A DNA stretch of 64,000 nucleotides. Source: Lelliottia jeotgali. GTDB taxonomy: Bacteria; Pseudomonadota; Gammaproteobacteria; Enterobacterales; Enterobacteriaceae. The stretch spans positions 4,278,001 to 4,342,000 of the forward strand of contig CP018628.1 of the NCBI GenBank assembly GCA_002271215.1, in the 5' to 3' direction. Positions within the stretch are counted from its first letter, which is position 1. Each line of letters starts with the position of its first letter. The position numbers and the translations under genes were made by a program. The notes below the pieces were generated by a model. The model was given only the letters and a program-made list of their open reading frames with translations, was not told the DNA's origin and did not search any database. Shown piece by piece: positions 58,918-64,000 of the stretch.

Positions 58918-59880
58918 TCACTCTGCGCTTCTCAGTGAGATTTCTCCACCCACCCACGGCTTCAAGACACCATCCTGTTCCAGCAGGAGCGCCCCTTGTG
59001 CATCAATACCACGCGAAATCCCGAAGATTTCCTTGTCTCCGATGATCAGTTTAACTGGACGATGAATAAAGTTATCCAGCTTTTCCCAGCGGGAGAGGAA
59101 AGGTGCAAGCCCGTCCTGCTCAAAGAGCGTCAACGCATCGCGCAGTTCTTTAATCAAACGCACGGCAAGCGTGTTGCGGTCAATCGTAATACCGGCTTCC
59201 TGCAGCGTAATCCAGCCCTGGTTGACGATATCCGCCTGGACCTGGCGCATCACCATGTTAAGGCCTGCACCAATCACGATCTGCGCTGCATCGCCGGTTT
59301 TCCCGGTCAGTTCGACTAAAATGCCTGCAAGTTTGCGATCGTTCAGGTAGAGGTCGTTCGGCCATTTTACGCGAACTTTATCTGCGCCAAGATCGTGCAG
59401 CACTTCGGCCATCACGATACCAATCACCAGACTTAAGCCAATGGCGGCAGCCGGGCCCTGCTCAAGACGCCAGAACATCGACAAATACAGGTTGGCACCA
59501 AAAGGCGAGAACCATTTACGACCACGGCGACCACGACCGGCCTGCTGGTATTCAGCGACGCAGCAGTCACCCGAGTTGAGGCTGCTGATGCGGTCAAGCA
59601 AATACTGGTTGGTTGAATCGATAACCGGTAAGACCGTCACTTTCCCCTGACTGAGCTGACGACAAATCACCTCTTCATCCAGTAACTGGATAGGCTCCGG
59701 CAGGCTATAGCCTTTACCCGGCACGGTGAAGACATCGACACCCCAGTCGCGCAGGGTTTGAATGTGCTTATTGATTGCTGCACGACTCATACCGAGGCGC
59801 TCACCCAGCTGTTCGCCAGAGTGAAATTCACCATCAGCAAGAATGCCAATGAGCGTTAATGGAACAGTGTTATCTTTCAC
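58918..59880 (-). CDS. birA: BirA, biotin-protein ligase and bio repressor
   Basis: 320-residue bifunctional protein that attaches biotin to AccB and represses the bio operon. It has the N-terminal winged helix ([20 protein letters not shown], residues 21-40), the biotinyl-5'-AMP loop GRGRRGRKW at 115-123, the [21 protein letters not shown] core and a C-terminal SH3-like domain. It is close to E. coli BirA. It overlaps murB by four bases, so they form an operon, and ends at a strong terminator. The usual neighbour coaA is not here. Confidence 0.97.
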   Translation of the reverse strand: MKDNTVPLTLIGILADGEFHSGEQLGERLGMSRAAINKHIQTLRDWGVDVFTVPGKGYSLPEPIQLLDEEVICRQLSQGKVTVLPVIDSTNQYLLDRISSLNSGDCCVAEYQQAGRGRRGRKWFSPFGANLYLSMFWRLEQGPAAAIGLSLVIGIVMAEVLHDLGADKVRVKWPNDLYLNDRKLAGILVELTGKTGDAAQIVIGAGLNMVMRQVQADIVNQGWITLQEAGITIDRNTLAVRLIKELRDALTLFEQDGLAPFLSRWEKLDNFIHRPVKLIIGDKEIFGISRGIDAQGALLLEQDGVLKPWVGGEISLRSAE

Positions 59881-60905
59881 GCAATCGTCTCCACGGCGTT
59901 CACTTCACCTGTACGACCGATAAAGCGGACTTCTGGCTCAAGCCAGACGTTGAATTTGTCGCCCACGCACTGACGAACGTGATGCGCCAGACGCACAACA
60001 TCGTCGCTGGTCGCATTATTCTCATTGATGAGCACCAGTGCCTGTTGGCGATGCACCGCCGCGCCACCTTCGACCGTGCCTTTTAACTGACATTGATCGA
60101 TCAGCCAGCCAGCGGCCAGTTTTACGCTGCCATCAGCCTGTGGGTAATGGGGTGCATTTGGCCATTGTGCGAGTAAAGTTTGTGCCGTTTCGCTGCTGAT
60201 CACCGGGTTTTTGAAGAAACTACCGGCATTGCCATTCACTTTTGGATCGGGCAGTTTTGTCATGCGCATGTGACAGACGGCGTCGAATACTTCCCGAGCT
60301 GTCACAGTCAGCGGATCAAGGCGCGTTAAATCGCCGTAAGTTAAGACGGGCTGCCACTGTTTTGCCAGACGCAGGCCAACAGAAACAATGACATAACGAT
60401 CCTGGTATTCATGTTTGAAGATGCTGTCGCGGTAGCCAAAACGGCATTGTTCCGCGGTCAGTCGGCTTGCTCTGCCCGTTGCCAGCTCAATGCAATCGAC
60501 ATACTCGCAAACATGTTTCAGTTCGATGCCATAAGCACCGATATTTTGAATGGGGGATGAACCTGCACAACCGGGAATGAGCGCCAAATTTTCCAGGCCA
60601 GCCATTCCGTTATCTAACGTAAATTGCACCAGATTGTGCCAGTTTTCACCTGCACCAACGTGCAAATGCCAGCTATCGTTTGTCTCGGTGACATCAATAC
60701 CCGAAATTCGGTTAACAATAACCGTGCCGGTAAAATCATCCAGAAAGAGGACGTTACTTCCCTCGCCGAGAATCAGGACTGGTTGATGATTTTCAGTGGC
60801 GGTCTTCCACGCATCGAGCAGTTGCTGAACGTTTTCAGCACGCACAATATTGTCAGCATTACGTTGAATGCCAAAGGTATTCCAGGGCTTAAGGGAGTGA
60901 TTCAT
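59877..60905 (-). CDS. murB: MurB, UDP-N-acetylenolpyruvoylglucosamine reductase
   Basis: 342-residue FAD enzyme for the second committed step of peptidoglycan synthesis. It has the N-terminal [20 protein letters not shown], the FAD-binding [11 protein letters not shown], the [13 protein letters not shown] region, YRDSIFK, and the catalytic serine in [11 protein letters not shown] with EPEVRFIG near the end. It matches type I MurB. It overlaps birA and lies 145 bases after the 5S rRNA, as murB follows rrnB in E. coli. Confidence 0.97.
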   Translation of the reverse strand: MNHSLKPWNTFGIQRNADNIVRAENVQQLLDAWKTATENHQPVLILGEGSNVLFLDDFTGTVIVNRISGIDVTETNDSWHLHVGAGENWHNLVQFTLDNGMAGLENLALIPGCAGSSPIQNIGAYGIELKHVCEYVDCIELATGRASRLTAEQCRFGYRDSIFKHEYQDRYVIVSVGLRLAKQWQPVLTYGDLTRLDPLTVTAREVFDAVCHMRMTKLPDPKVNGNAGSFFKNPVISSETAQTLLAQWPNAPHYPQADGSVKLAAGWLIDQCQLKGTVEGGAAVHRQQALVLINENNATSDDVVRLAHHVRQCVGDKFNVWLEPEVRFIGRTGEVNAVETIA

Positions 60906-61004
60906 AGATGCTATCCTGATGCAAAATCAGGGATAGTTTACCGTATATATGAGGGGATTGGTGATTAGTTTGATGGGTAGTAAAGAGGCGTTAGTATTCG
61001 ACAA

Positions 61005-61035
61005 AAACGCAAAAAGGCCATCCTTCCGGATGACC
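61005..61035 (-). terminator. rrn operon terminator
   Basis: GGTCATCC, GGAA loop, GGATGGCC with one mismatch, followed by TTTTTGCGTTTTTG on the minus strand, 15 bases after the 5S. It resembles E. coli rrnB T2. Confidence 0.88.
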
Positions 61036-61049
61036 TCTTCACTTAATTG

Positions 61050-61169
61050 ATGCCTGGCAGTTCCCTACTCTCACATGGGGAGACCCCACACTACCATCGG
61101 CGCTACGGCGTTTCACTTCTGAGTTCGGCATGGGGTCAGGTGGGACCACCGCGCTAAAGCCGCCAGGCA
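61050..61169 (-). rRNA. rrf: 5S ribosomal RNA
   Basis: 120 bases on the minus strand, starting TGCCTGGCGG and ending in the matching CTGCCAGGCA plus T, which pair as helix I. The internal GGTGGTCCCACCTGACCCCA and GAACTCAGAAGTGAAACGC are standard enterobacterial 5S. It is separated from 23S by a 95-base spacer (61170-61264) that I see no gene in. No second 5S or tRNA follows before the terminator. Confidence 0.98.
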
Positions 61170-61264
61170 AATTCTGTTATCAACCCGCATCTCTGCAGGT
61201 CAATTAATCTGTTATCAAGCTGAAACTGATGTCTGTCTCTTCGCCAAAACATCTTCGGCGTTGT

Positions 61265-64000
<2,736 letters not shown>

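Noticed and set aside
61170..61264. Small gene or tRNA in the 23S-5S spacer
   Set aside because: No cloverleaf or open frame with a ribosome-binding site is visible.

Overview
The window is chromosomal DNA from a member of the Enterobacteriaceae. Most genes are full-length orthologues of the Escherichia coli 78-80 min region in the same order: yhiN-pitA, uspB/uspA, prlC-rsmJ, rlmJ, gor, treF, yhjC-like regulator, yhjD, yhjE, yhjG, yhjH, kdgK, yhjJ, dctA, yhjK, bcs. Three features point away from Escherichia and towards the Enterobacter/Lelliottia/Kosakonia/Klebsiella group: the acid-fitness and ars genes are absent between gor and treF, a second bcsD-containing cellulose operon is present, and the Klebsiella/Enterobacter-type extragenic repeats are frequent. 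The genus is an inference.

Layout. 1-5.2 kb: tail of a HAD phosphatase, REP repeats, a TerC-like membrane protein, a DUF3772/MscS mechanosensitive channel and yhiN. 5.4-9 kb: pitA, then a small inserted toxin/immunity cassette (Ntox44-type toxin with a 1-base frameshift, plus an overlapping membrane-anchored immunity gene), then divergent uspB and uspA. 9-16.2 kb: rsmJ-prlC, rlmJ, gor and treF (with CRP-like and sigma-S-like promoter elements). 16.3-20.4 kb: a transmembrane HEPN-like protein, a GNAT acetyltransferase, and a short-chain dehydrogenase divergent from a LysR regulator. 20.4-32.7 kb: yhjD, yhjE, yhjG, pdeH (yhjH) behind an almost perfect flagellar sigma-28 promoter, kdgK, yhjJ, dctA and pdeK (yhjK).

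32.8-58.4 kb holds two complete but different cellulose systems side by side. System 1 is the E. coli (type II) layout: bcsRQABZC on the minus strand, divergent from bcsEFG. Its bcsA carries an in-frame ochre stop at codon 614, in an otherwise intact 872-codon gene, which removes the last membrane helices and the c-di-GMP-binding PilZ domain. System 2 (bcsO-Q-A-B-C-D-Z, type I, all minus) appears intact, with all synthase motifs and PilZ residues present. If the stop is real, cellulose synthesis by the E. coli-type synthase is lost or altered, while the BcsD-type synthase remains; BcsE, BcsF and BcsG could be left without their normal partner. Two c-di-GMP phosphodiesterase-family genes (pdeH, pdeK) sit just upstream on the map, so the region is a dense c-di-GMP/biofilm neighbourhood.

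58.4-64 kb: an AT-rich gap, then birA-murB, the 5S rRNA and most of a 23S rRNA, all on the minus strand. In E. coli murB-birA follow rrnB and are far from bcs, so the gap marks a synteny break.
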